Shown one piece after another: positions 1 to 6,765 of a stretch of 64,000 nucleotides of DNA. Below the pieces are notes generated by a model. The model was given only the letters and a program-made list of their open reading frames with translations. It was not told the DNA's origin and searched no databases. The position numbers were made by a program, and so were the translations under genes. The DNA comes from Brachybacterium avium (GTDB taxonomy: Bacteria; Actinomycetota; Actinomycetes; Actinomycetales; Dermabacteraceae), in NCBI RefSeq assembly GCF_002216795.1, contig NZ_CP022316.1, positions 744,001 through 808,000 of the forward strand, written 5' to 3'. The stretch's first letter is position 1. Each line of letters starts with the position of its first letter.

Positions 1-399
1 CACGTCGAGGCCGACGGCGATACGATCGCCGTGCTCGGCGAGGACCTCCGCGGTCCATTCGGGGTTCTCCAGGGCGGCGGTGCCGAGGTTGACCCGTCGG
101 CATCCGGTGGCCAGGGCCGCGGTGAGCGACTCGTCGTCCCGGATCCCGCCGGAGAGCTCGACGGACATGTCGACGGCGGCGACGACCTCGGCCAGCATCG
201 CGGCGTTGCTGCCGCGGCCGAAGGCCGCATCGAGATCGACCAGGTGCAGCCAGCTCGCGCCACCGGTCTGGAAGGTGAGCGCGGCGTCCAGCGGAGCACC
301 GTAAGCGGTCTCGGAGCCGGCTTCGCCCTGGACGAGTCGTACGGCCTGGCCGTTCTGCACGTCGACGGCGGGGAGCAGCTCGAGCACGGGAGCGGTCAT
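1..399 (-). CDS. priA: Phosphoribosyl isomerase HisA/PriA, 3' end outside window
   Basis: Isomerises ProFAR to PRFAR in histidine biosynthesis; in many actinobacteria the same enzyme (PriA) also serves the TrpF step of tryptophan synthesis. Only the N-terminal 133 codons are present because the gene runs off the left edge. The start reads [20 protein letters not shown], which contains the first catalytic Asp of the family in LLPAVDV, followed by the RLVQGE-type and VDLDAAFG segments typical of this (beta/alpha)8 barrel. An AGGAGG ribosome site lies seven bases before the ATG at 399. It is the last visible gene of the his cluster, about 100 nt after a small membrane protein gene. HisA versus PriA cannot be separated from this fragment; PriA is preferred from the actinobacterial context. 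Confidence 0.93.
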   Translation of the reverse strand, partial: MTAPVLELLPAVDVQNGQAVRLVQGEAGSETAYGAPLDAALTFQTGGASWLHLVDLDAAFGRGSNAAMLAEVVAAVDMSVELSGGIRDDESLTAALATGCRRVNLGTAALENPEWTAEVLAEHGDRIAVGLDV

Positions 400-502
400 G
401 GGGTGCCTCCTGGAAGCGATGGTGCGTGCCGTGGCCCGGCACGGGGTGGGGTCTATGGGTGAGGAGTCGCGGCAGTGTGCGCGCCGCTGGTTTCTCGGCT
501 GC

Positions 503-661
503 TCAGCCGGCCTGGATGCGCCACAGCGAGATCCCGATGCAGAGCAGCCCGAGCAGCAGGAGGGCGATGCTCGCCCACCAGGGCTTCTTCGAGCGGTAGA
601 AGGACCAGGCTCCGCCGAGCATCATGCCGCCGGCGAACAGCGTCAGGAACGCGAGGAACAT
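503..661 (-). CDS. Small membrane protein (52 aa) inside the his cluster
   Basis: A 52-residue protein beginning [19 protein letters not shown], with two hydrophobic helices (about residues 1-19 and 27-47) separated by a basic YRSKK loop, so probably a two-pass membrane hairpin. It starts three bases after the hisH stop, which suggests translational coupling, and ends about 100 nt before priA. I do not recognise the family. Position in the his operon is the only functional hint and may just reflect co-transcription. Confidence 0.7.
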   Translation of the reverse strand: MFLAFLTLFAGGMMLGGAWSFYRSKKPWWASIALLLLGLLCIGISLWRIQAG

Positions 662-664
662 CCC

Positions 665-1356
665 TCAGCCCTCCCGGTCGTAGCGGGGCAGGGTGCGCAG
701 CCAGTTGCGCAGCAGCGCCGCGCCGGCGTCCCCGGACTTCTCGGGATGGAACTGGGTCGCGCAGAGCGCGCCGTTCTCGACAGCGGCGATGAAGCGGTCG
801 CCGTCGTGCTCCGCCCAGGTCACCCGGGGTGCTGCGAGTGAGCCGATCTGCTCCATCTCCCAGCGTCGGGCGGCATAGGAGTGCACGAAGTAGAACCGCT
901 CCTCGGCGACCCCGGCGAACAGGGCCGAGCCCGCGGGTGCCTCGACCGTGTTCCAGCCCATGTGCGGGACGATCCCCGCTTCCAGCCGAGTCACCTCGCC
1001 GGGCCACTGGCCGAGCCCGGCCGAGCGCTCCCCGTGCTCGTCGCCGGCGTCGAACATGACCTGCAGGCCCACGCAGATCCCGAGGACCGGTCGGCCGCCG
1101 GCCAGCCGGCGCTCGACGAGCCGGTCTCCCCGACAGCCTGGATCTGGGCCATCGTCGCTGCGAAGGCGCCGACCCCGGGGACGACGAGCCCGTCGGCCGT
1201 GAGCGCCCGTTCGCGCTGCGCGGTGAGGTCGACCTCGGCGCCGGCGGCCTCCAGGGCCCGCACCACGGAGCGCACGTTGCCCGAGCCGTGGTCGAGCACC
1301 ACCACGCGGGGTGCGCGAACCTGCTTTGACGATGCGGTCTGCGGCGTCGCCGTCAC
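665..1356 (-). CDS. hisH: Imidazole glycerol phosphate synthase glutaminase subunit, frame broken once
   Basis: Glutaminase partner of HisF; it hydrolyses glutamine and channels ammonia for imidazole ring formation. The N-terminal part ([19 protein letters not shown], then [13 protein letters not shown]) and the C-terminal part ([13 protein letters not shown] with the nucleophilic Cys, [25 protein letters not shown] with the catalytic His and Glu) lie in different frames. The break is at a four-base C/G run, 1128-1131. One extra G on the coding strand gives [20 protein letters not shown] and a 693-nt gene of 230 aa, normal for HisH. I chose the GTG at 1356 because it overlaps the upstream stop as GTGA, the same junction type used elsewhere in this cluster; an ATG at 1383 is the alternative. 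A sequencing error is more likely than a true null, since loss would be expected to cost histidine prototrophy. Confidence 0.88.
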
Positions 1357-1979
1357 TTGCGCTTCTTCCCGGACGCGATCCATTCCAGGGCCTGGGCGCG
1401 GCTGAGCGCGGAGGGGTCCAGCCCGTCGCCCAGCTCGGCGAGGTCGGTCGCGCCCAGCAGCAGCTCCTCGACCACGTCATCGACTGCGCCCAGCACGATC
1501 GCGGGTGAGATGTCCTCGGCGCGCTGCCCGTTCTTATACCGGGTCGCGGTCATGCGGTCGCCGCGACGCCAGAACAGCACGATCCCGTTGCGCTGCAGCG
1601 CGGCGGACGTGATCGCCGCGAGGTCATGCGCGGCGATCTCGGCCAGGGGACCAGCGGCGATGGCACCGGTGCTGGTGTCGAGGGTGCGGGTGCCGGCGGG
1701 GATGTCGAGCCCGTCGGTGCGCGCCTCCCGGCCCAGCCGGATCACACCGGCCAGTGCCTTGGCGGTGACGACGGAGGTCGCGATCACGGCGACGGTGGGT
1801 TCGCCGTCCTCCTCCTCGGGCTCGGTCAGCACGTCCTCGACCGTCAGCGGCGGCTCGTCGAGGGAGATGCCCTCCATGAGGCGGGCGAACTCGACGTCGA
1901 TGTCGTCGGCGGGGCGATCGGTCCCCTCGGAGTCGGGGTTCTCGCCCTGGCGCGGGTCTTCGGGGTCGACGGTGCTCAC
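1353..1979 (-). CDS. Conserved hypothetical protein between hisB and hisH
   Basis: A 208-residue protein with a very acidic N-terminal quarter (about residues 1-60, rich in Asp/Glu) followed by a compact alpha/beta-like region with conserved-looking hydrophobic strands ([19 protein letters not shown]) and a basic C-terminus ending SGKKRK. There is no signal peptide or membrane helix. The GTG start overlaps the hisB stop as GTGA, and its own stop overlaps the hisH start the same way, so it is translationally coupled inside the his operon. I do not recognise a functional domain. The coupling suggests a histidine-related or accessory role, but that is inference from position only. Confidence 0.75.
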   Translation of the reverse strand: MSTVDPEDPRQGENPDSEGTDRPADDIDVEFARLMEGISLDEPPLTVEDVLTEPEEEDGEPTVAVIATSVVTAKALAGVIRLGREARTDGLDIPAGTRTLDTSTGAIAAGPLAEIAAHDLAAITSAALQRNGIVLFWRRGDRMTATRYKNGQRAEDISPAIVLGAVDDVVEELLLGATDLAELGDGLDPSALSRAQALEWIASGKKRK

Positions 1980-2635
1980 AGTGCTCCCTTGGTCGAGGGG
2001 ACGTCGAGGACGCGGTCATCGTAGGCGCAGGCGGCGCGCAGCGCACGGGCCAGGGCCTTGAACTGGGCCTCCACCACGTGGTGGGGGTCCCGCCCCTCGA
2101 GCAGACGGATGTGCAGGCAGATCGCGGCATGGTGGGCGATCGACTCGAAGACGTGCCGGGTCAGCGAGCCGGTGAAGTGACCGCCGATCAGGTGCAGGGC
2201 CTGGGCCTCGCTCTCCCCGGAGTGGACGCAGTAGGGGCGGCCCGAGAGGTCCACGACGGCCTGGGCGAGGGTCTCGTCCAGCGGCACCAGCGCGTCGCCG
2301 AAACGGGCGATGCCCCGCTTGTCCCCGAGCGCCTCGCGCAACGCCTGACCGAGCACGATCGAGGTGTCCTCGACGGTGTGGTGGGCATCGATGTGGGTAT
2401 CGCCGGTCGCCTTCACGGTGAGGTCGAAGCGGGCGTGGGTGCCCAGTGCCGTGAGCATGTGGTCGAAGAACGGCACCGTGGTGGAGACGTCGACCTGGCC
2501 GGTGCCGTCGATGTCGAGGGTCAGCTCGACCGTGGACTCCCGGGTGGCGCGGCTGATGCTCGCGGTGCGGGGGGCGCGCCCGGCCGGGCTCTGCGCGGCC
2601 GGGCTCTGCGCGGCGGTGCTCTGGGTGTCGGTCAT
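1976..2635 (-). CDS. hisB: Imidazoleglycerol-phosphate dehydratase
   Basis: Dehydrates imidazole glycerol phosphate to imidazole acetol phosphate, step six of histidine synthesis. The 219-residue protein carries the two Mn-binding signatures of the family, HHTVEDT near residues 85-91 and [18 protein letters not shown] near 180-197, plus the FFDHML motif at 56-61. It is monofunctional, with no phosphatase domain, as is usual in actinobacteria. The first 30 residues are a low-complexity Ala/Gln/Ser/Pro extension built on a 15-bp tandem duplication (AAQSP twice). ATG at 2635 overlaps the hisC stop (ATGA). Confidence 0.96.
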   Translation of the reverse strand: MTDTQSTAAQSPAAQSPAGRAPRTASISRATRESTVELTLDIDGTGQVDVSTTVPFFDHMLTALGTHARFDLTVKATGDTHIDAHHTVEDTSIVLGQALREALGDKRGIARFGDALVPLDETLAQAVVDLSGRPYCVHSGESEAQALHLIGGHFTGSLTRHVFESIAHHAAICLHIRLLEGRDPHHVVEAQFKALARALRAACAYDDRVLDVPSTKGAL

Positions 2636-3773
2636 CGGGGGTCGGCCTCCTCGAGGGCGGTACGGAATGCGGCGTTGTCCTCGGGGGTGCCGAGGGAGAC
2701 GCGCAGCCAGCCGGCGGGGCCGACGGCTCGGATGAGGACGCTGCGGGCGAGGAGGTCCTCGAACACGGCGTCACGGTCGGTGAAGCTGTGGAACAGGATG
2801 AAGTTCGCGTCCGACGGGGCGACCTCGTGGCCGCGGGCCGCCAGATGCTCGGCGAGCGCGTCCCGCTCGCTGCGCAGCAGCGCGACCTTCCCCAGCAGCT
2901 CCTCGCGGTGGGCGAGCGCGGTGCGAGCGACCGCCTGGGTGAGCGCGGAGAGATGGTAGGGCAGGCGCACCACGCGGACGGTGTCGACGATTCCCGGGTC
3001 GGCGACCAGGTACCCCAGGCGCGCGCCGGCGAGCGCGAAGGCCTTGGACATGGTCCGGGTGACCACCAGGTTCGGGTGCTTCGGCAGGAGGGTGAGCGCG
3101 CTGGGGACGCCGTCGCGGCGGAACTCCCCGTAGGCCTCGTCCACCACCAGCAGGCCGCGAGTGGGGGCGAGCGCCGCCGCTGCCGCCTCGACGACCTCGA
3201 GCTCCAGCGCGGTACCGGTGGGATTGTTCGGGCTGGTCAGGACCACGATGCTGGGGCGATGAGCGGCGATCGCCGCGGTGACCGCCTCGGCGCTGAGCGC
3301 GAAGTCGGGGGCGGGGCCGCGCTCGGCGGTGACCCACTCGGTGTAGGTGTCGCGGGCGTACTCGGGATACATCGAGTAGTGCGGGGTGAAGCCCAGCGCC
3401 GTACGGCCGGGGCCGCCGTAGGCCAGCAGCAGCTGGTGCATGACCTCGTTCGAGCCGTTCGCGGCCCAGACCGCCTCGGCGGCGAGCGCGGGGATCCCCG
3501 CCTCCGCGGCGAGGTACTCCCCCAGCTCGGCGCGCAGGCCGAGCGCCTCGCGGTCCGGGTAGCGGTTCAGGTCCACAGCGGCTTCCGTCGCGGCACGGCC
3601 GATGGCCGCAGCTAGCTCGGGCGAGGGACCGTAGGGGTTCTCGTTGACGTTCAGCGCATGCGCGACCTCCAGCTGGGGGCGCCGTACGGGGCGGCTCCTG
3701 CGATGCCGTCGCGCGGGACGGGCAACGCAGAGCTGTCGAGGGTCGGAGCAGGCGTGGTCGGCATGGTCTCCAT
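2632..3773 (-). CDS. hisC: Histidinol-phosphate aminotransferase, frame broken once near the N-terminus
   Basis: PLP-dependent aminotransferase converting imidazole acetol phosphate to histidinol phosphate. It shows [11 protein letters not shown] near the N-terminus, the NNPTG motif, the VVDEAYGEF strand and the Schiff-base lysine region [17 protein letters not shown]. The N-terminal 33 codons ([20 protein letters not shown] onward) are in another frame from the rest. One base missing from the five-G run at 3675-3679 accounts for this: an added C on the coding strand yields [20 protein letters not shown] and 380 aa, normal for HisC. The ATG at 3773 lacks a clear ribosome site; the ATG at 3764, preceded by GGAGA, is an equal alternative. 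The upstream hisD is missing from its usual place (see 14627). Confidence 0.9.
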
Positions 3774-3851
3774 GGTAGTTGTCAGTCGCAGCCTCGAGCC
3801 CCTCGGTCCATGCGCAGCTCGTCGACGCCGGCCTCTTGCCGTTCGTGTGCC

Positions 3852-3901
3852 GTTCGTGAAGCATTGTGATACATCTTACTGTTCCACGAACGACGCAGCT
3901 T
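3852..3901. repeat. Short inverted repeat upstream of hisC
   Basis: GTTCGTG at 3852-3858 is matched by CACGAAC at 3895-3901, with a further GTTCGTG at 3841-3847. The interval is AT-rich for this genome (TTGTGATACATCTTACTG) and sits about 80-130 bp upstream of the hisC start and 60-110 bp upstream of the divergent gene at 3961. It may hold the divergent promoters and an operator, but I recognise no known regulator site. Confidence 0.3.
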
Positions 3902-3960
3902 CTGGGGCCCGCGGCAGACCTCGCAGGCCCGAGAACTTTCAACTCCACGGAGAGTGCGTA

Positions 3961-4149
3961 ATGAAGAAGTCGCACCTGATCTGCTGTCTCGCACTGGCCT
4001 CGCTTCTCGCGTTCCCAGCTCAAGCAAACATCGATAACGTATCGAATCCCCAGAGTCCCATCACCTGCACATTTGTCGCGCCATCTTCCACCCAGGCCGA
4101 AGATTCACAGCTTCTCGCATGCGGCGCTTACTCTGGGATGCGGATCTAG
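3961..4149 (+). CDS. Small secreted protein, possibly the N-terminal part of the toxin-like gene that follows
   Basis: A 62-codon gene with a GGAGA ribosome site 7-8 bases before the ATG. It encodes a textbook signal peptide: basic MKKSH, hydrophobic LICCLALASLLAF, then PAQA before a mature chain starting NIDNVSNP. The predicted mature part is only about 40 residues with two Cys. It ends at a TAG (4147-4149) that is exactly in frame with the toxin-like gene starting nine bases later. The end of this ORF (CGAYSG) also resembles codons just upstream of toxin-like copy 2 (AVFYSG). So the ancestral gene may have been one secreted protein of about 129 residues, now split by an amber codon; or it may be a real separate peptide. 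Codon use is less GC-rich than in neighbours. Confidence 0.5.
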   Translation: MKKSHLICCLALASLLAFPAQANIDNVSNPQSPITCTFVAPSSTQAEDSQLLACGAYSGMRI

Positions 4150-4158
4150 TCCAATGTC

Positions 4159-4349
4159 TTGGGCCGCAGCACCACGGTCACTTCTCACGCCGCGACCAGA
4201 ATCAACGCAAAGAACATACCGGTGAGGAATGTCCTCAATAATGGGCGTGTCGCGAAACGCAGTGGGGGTCCACCTATATACGAAACGGCAAATACGAAGT
4301 TCGGATCGCCACCGCATCGGGCAATATTGTCACTGCAGTCGTCCTATAG
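4159..4349 (+). CDS. Toxin-like small basic protein, copy 1 (DUF4258/BECR-like), frame broken once
   Basis: Reads TSHAATRINAKNIPVRNVLN, then after repairing one base in the five-G run 4264-4268 continues as GSTYIRNGKYEVRIATASGN and ends VTAVVL. Repaired length is 63 aa, identical to copy 2 at 5613, and the two align end to end, which strongly supports the missing base. The pattern (Thr-Ser-His-Ala near the start, Arg and Asn-Ile-Pro/Ser, a VLxxGR turn, a Tyr strand, a basic YEV strand and a final IVTA strand) matches what I know of small DUF4258 and other BECR-fold RNase toxins. This is pattern recognition, not a search. Start is taken as TTG at 4159 by alignment with the ATG of copy 2; it has no good ribosome site and may be the C-terminal part of the secreted ORF upstream. 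The next gene, 11 nt on, encodes an acidic partner. Confidence 0.55.
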
Positions 4350-4360
4350 CTAGGAGTATC

Positions 4361-4870
4361 ATGGATTCAGATGCTCTGATCCTGACCGGCAGATACGTCG
4401 TTGATGCAGGAGACCCGCACTATAGTGCGTCGATTCCCCAGCAAGAGGTCGACGACGAAGGTTTCGGCCAAGTCCGTTTCGCTCTAGATGCTTCGGACTC
4501 CGAGACTCTCGACAACATCACCGTCGATTTCGGCGACCCACTGTTCTGGATCGAACCCGAACTCTCCGGTGATCATCGCTTGATTCGCCTCACCTTGCTC
4601 AATACCTCCTGGCACATCGGCAGAGGCAAAATCGTGGCTCGCCTCCACAAAATCTCGTCTCCAGATAACCCTGAAGGCGAAAAATGGCAACTGTCTATCG
4701 ACCCCAACTCGATCAGCGGCCCCCCGATCTACGGAGTTGACACGAGGCACAATCGGGCGAGAGCTCACAACGGGCTCGGCGAGGTCGAGGTTACCTGTGG
4801 CGAGGACGGGCGAGTGCTCGATGCAGAGATCACCTTCCCGCCCGCTCCGGAGGCATCTGGAGACCCTTGA
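4361..4870 (+). CDS. Acidic partner of toxin-like copy 1, candidate immunity protein
   Basis: A 169-residue, strongly acidic, soluble protein with no signal peptide. A clear AGGAG lies six bases before the ATG. It is a paralogue of the protein at 5818: both share GRYVVDAGDP-type openings, a WIEPELSGDHRLI-type core, SWHIGRGKI, an IDPNSISGPP-type segment and a C-terminal EVEV...DGRVLDAEITFPP. Pairing of an acidic protein directly downstream of a small basic toxin-like protein is the usual arrangement of polymorphic-toxin immunity genes, so I infer an immunity role. I do not recognise a named domain. GC content is lower than in surrounding genes. Confidence 0.6.
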   Translation: MDSDALILTGRYVVDAGDPHYSASIPQQEVDDEGFGQVRFALDASDSETLDNITVDFGDPLFWIEPELSGDHRLIRLTLLNTSWHIGRGKIVARLHKISSPDNPEGEKWQLSIDPNSISGPPIYGVDTRHNRARAHNGLGEVEVTCGEDGRVLDAEITFPPAPEASGDP

Positions 4871-4984
4871 ATCATCCCCCGAGGGAGCTGCTGAACACCG
4901 GATTTCACGCATGAGTCATCCTGCCCAGAGCACATCGTCAGGATCACCTACTCGTTGAGGACCGGTCTCTCGTACTCTGGAGCG

Positions 4985-5389
4985 ATGTTCCGTTCCCTCG
5001 GTGCCCTGATCGGCGACCTGCTGGTCGTCATCCTCTTCGTCGCCACCGGTCTCGTGCAGCACGGCACCGCGCTGACCACGCATAACCTGTTCCTGGTGGG
5101 CTGGCCCTTCGCCCTCGGCGTGCTGCTCGGCCACCTCGCGATCCGTGCCTGGCGCGCCCCGTTCCGGATCTGGCCGCACGGAGTGTTCGTGTGGGCGATC
5201 ACGCTCGCGACCGCCATGGCGATCCGCGCCCTGTTCGCGGCCGGCACCGAGCTGTCCTTCGTGATCGTGGCCGCGATCGTCACCGCAGTAGGCATGCTGG
5301 GCTGGCGGGCCGTGGCGCTGGTCGTCACCCGTGACGAGCGGCGCACACCCGCCGCCTCACCGGCGGCGAGGGGCGACGCCGCCTCCTGA
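4985..5389 (+). CDS. DUF3054 family membrane protein
   Basis: A 134-residue integral membrane protein with four hydrophobic helices, opening MFRSLGALIGDLLVVILFVA and containing GWPFALGVLLGHLAIRAW, WPHGVFVWAITLATAMAIRA and a final helix before a basic/polar tail TRDERRTPAAS. The pattern (GDLLVVxxFV at the start, WPF, RxW, WP-G motifs) is that of DUF3054, common in actinobacteria and of unknown function. The ATG has TACTCT ending six bases upstream, so the mRNA may be leaderless, although GGAG also overlaps this spacer. It is the third member of the duplicated block; its counterpart in copy 2 is a remnant at 6401. Confidence 0.8.
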   Translation: MFRSLGALIGDLLVVILFVATGLVQHGTALTTHNLFLVGWPFALGVLLGHLAIRAWRAPFRIWPHGVFVWAITLATAMAIRALFAAGTELSFVIVAAIVTAVGMLGWRAVALVVTRDERRTPAASPAARGDAAS

Positions 5390-5612
5390 CGCCGACGGGG
5401 ACCGCGCCGGTCCTCGCTTCCGTATCCTGTCCTCATGCCATGAGGATTCCCGATCCGACGACGCGCCACCCCGGGGGTCGCCGCGCTGGGCTGACTCGAC
5501 CTCTCGATCGCCGGTTTCGAGTCCAGCCTCATCGAGTTCCGGACGCCGACCTCGGATACGCCTGGGGACGTGGGCTTTGTTCCGCACCGCGGCGGTCTTC
5601 TACTCCGGAGTG

Positions 5613-5804
5613 ATGGGGAAGACCACAACGATCACCTCTCACGCCGCAGGCCGTATCAACAGTCGAAATATTCCCGTCAAGCACGTCCTCAACTCTGGCC
5701 GCATCTACAAGCAGCAAAACGGCATCACATACATCCGTTCAGGACGATATGAAATAATAGTGGTGACCAGCACGAGAAACATAAAGACGGCGACCATCCG
5801 GTGA
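5613..5804 (+). CDS. Toxin-like small basic protein, copy 2 (DUF4258/BECR-like)
   Basis: A 63-residue basic protein, intact here: it opens MGKTTTITSHAAGRINSRNI, continues through PVKHVLNSGRIYKQ and ITYIRSGRYEI, and ends KTATIR. It aligns without gaps to the repaired copy 1, with the same His-Ala, Arg and Asn-Ile-Pro positions and the same three C-terminal strands. The resemblance to DUF4258/BECR RNase toxins is my judgement from the motif order. The frame stays open upstream to 5331, so it could be the C-terminal domain of a longer protein, but that upstream sequence does not look like a conserved coding region. The acidic partner gene starts 13 nt downstream. Confidence 0.6.
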   Translation: MGKTTTITSHAAGRINSRNIPVKHVLNSGRIYKQQNGITYIRSGRYEIIVVTSTRNIKTATIR

Positions 5805-5817
5805 AGGGCAATCAATC

Positions 5818-6351
5818 GTGAGCACTCAGTTCTCCTTCTTTCCCGGGGAGTACCTCGTCGACACGGGTGACCCGACCCTTGACACGAGAATGCCTCAGAC
5901 GCAGGTCGATGTCGAAGGGTCTGGAGTGATCTATTTCAGGGTCCAGACCCCCCGACCCGATCCGTCCACCACCATAGTGACCTCTATGAACACCGACCTG
6001 TGGTGGATCGAACCGGAGATCAGCACGGATCACCGTCTCGTGCTCCTCACCGTGCTCAGCCCCTCGTGGTACATAGGTCGAGGTCGTGTGCGAACCCGCC
6101 TGGAACACCTCGATGCCTCCGGACAGGATCGTGACCGCGGCGTCGGTGAACGGTGGAGGGTACACATAGATCCCTCGTCTCTCGATGGTCCGCCCGTGCG
6201 CCCGGAGGACTCGCTGGATGGCCCCCCGCCCCACGAAGGCACATTCCGGAACGGCGAGGTCGAGGTCGACATCGACTACGGCGACGATGACCGAGTGCTC
6301 GGGTTCGAACTGACGATCGCGCCTCCCCCCGACCTTCACGACCACCTGTGA
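5818..6351 (+). CDS. Acidic partner of toxin-like copy 2, candidate immunity protein
   Basis: A 177-residue acidic soluble protein, paralogous to the one at 4361. Shared blocks include GEYLVDTGDP, the PQTQVDVEGSG segment, WWIEPEISTDHRLVLLT, SPSWYIGRGR, the IDPSSLDGPP region and NGEVEVDIDYGDDDRVLG. Start is the GTG at 5818 (AAGG about ten bases upstream); no better start exists between it and the preceding stop. The two copies have diverged considerably at protein level while keeping the same gene order, as expected for toxin-immunity pairs of different specificity. Function is inferred from arrangement and charge. Confidence 0.6.
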   Translation: MSTQFSFFPGEYLVDTGDPTLDTRMPQTQVDVEGSGVIYFRVQTPRPDPSTTIVTSMNTDLWWIEPEISTDHRLVLLTVLSPSWYIGRGRVRTRLEHLDASGQDRDRGVGERWRVHIDPSSLDGPPVRPEDSLDGPPPHEGTFRNGEVEVDIDYGDDDRVLGFELTIAPPPDLHDHL

Positions 6352-6400
6352 GCGGGTCGCCGCCCAGGGAACTCAGCCGCCGCGCCAGCACGCTGTAGCG

Positions 6401-6532
6401 ATGTTCCGTTCCATGGACGCCCTGGCGGCCGCGCAGTTCCCCACCCGCGACAAGCGCGACGCGCCGAGAGCGGGGACCGCCGACGAGGCGGCCGAGCCCA
6501 CCGATGCGGAGACGCCGAATTCGGACAGCTAG
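6401..6532 (+). pseudogene. Internally deleted DUF3054 remnant
   Basis: A 43-codon ORF that begins MFRSMDALAAAQ and ends with a polar tail containing TRDKRDAPRA. The first residues match the start of the DUF3054 gene at 4985 (MFRSLGAL) and the tail matches its C-terminus (TRDERRTPAA), while the four membrane helices are gone. The 16 bases across the start, AGCGATGTTCCGTTCC, are identical in both copies (4981-4996 and 6397-6412). It occupies the position expected for the third gene of the duplicated block, so it is best read as the decayed second copy. The rest of the 6352-6765 interval shows no other gene. Confidence 0.6.
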
Positions 6533-6765
6533 CGCTGAGATGACGCGGCCGCACGTCTCAACTCCGGCACCCATACCGCACCACACCGCACCGCACCTCC
6601 AAGACGGACTCCCGAGAGGACGGGCGGGGCGTGCGGGACGCACCGGGTAGTTACTCGACAGTAGGTGGCACCTTGGAGCATGATCTCCCCATATAAGAAG
6701 AGTGTGCTCTCCAGCGCTACCTCTCGTGCCCGGCGACACCTCTCGTACCCGGCCGCCGCTCACTC

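Noticed and set aside
3774-4023. hisC starting at 4023, about 80 residues upstream
   Set aside because: The upstream frame is low-quality sequence; the repaired frame gives a normal 380-aa HisC from 3773.
6352-6765. A further gene between the toxin-like island and the GH3 gene
   Set aside because: Apart from the DUF3054 remnant, no frame has a start, ribosome site or recognisable protein.
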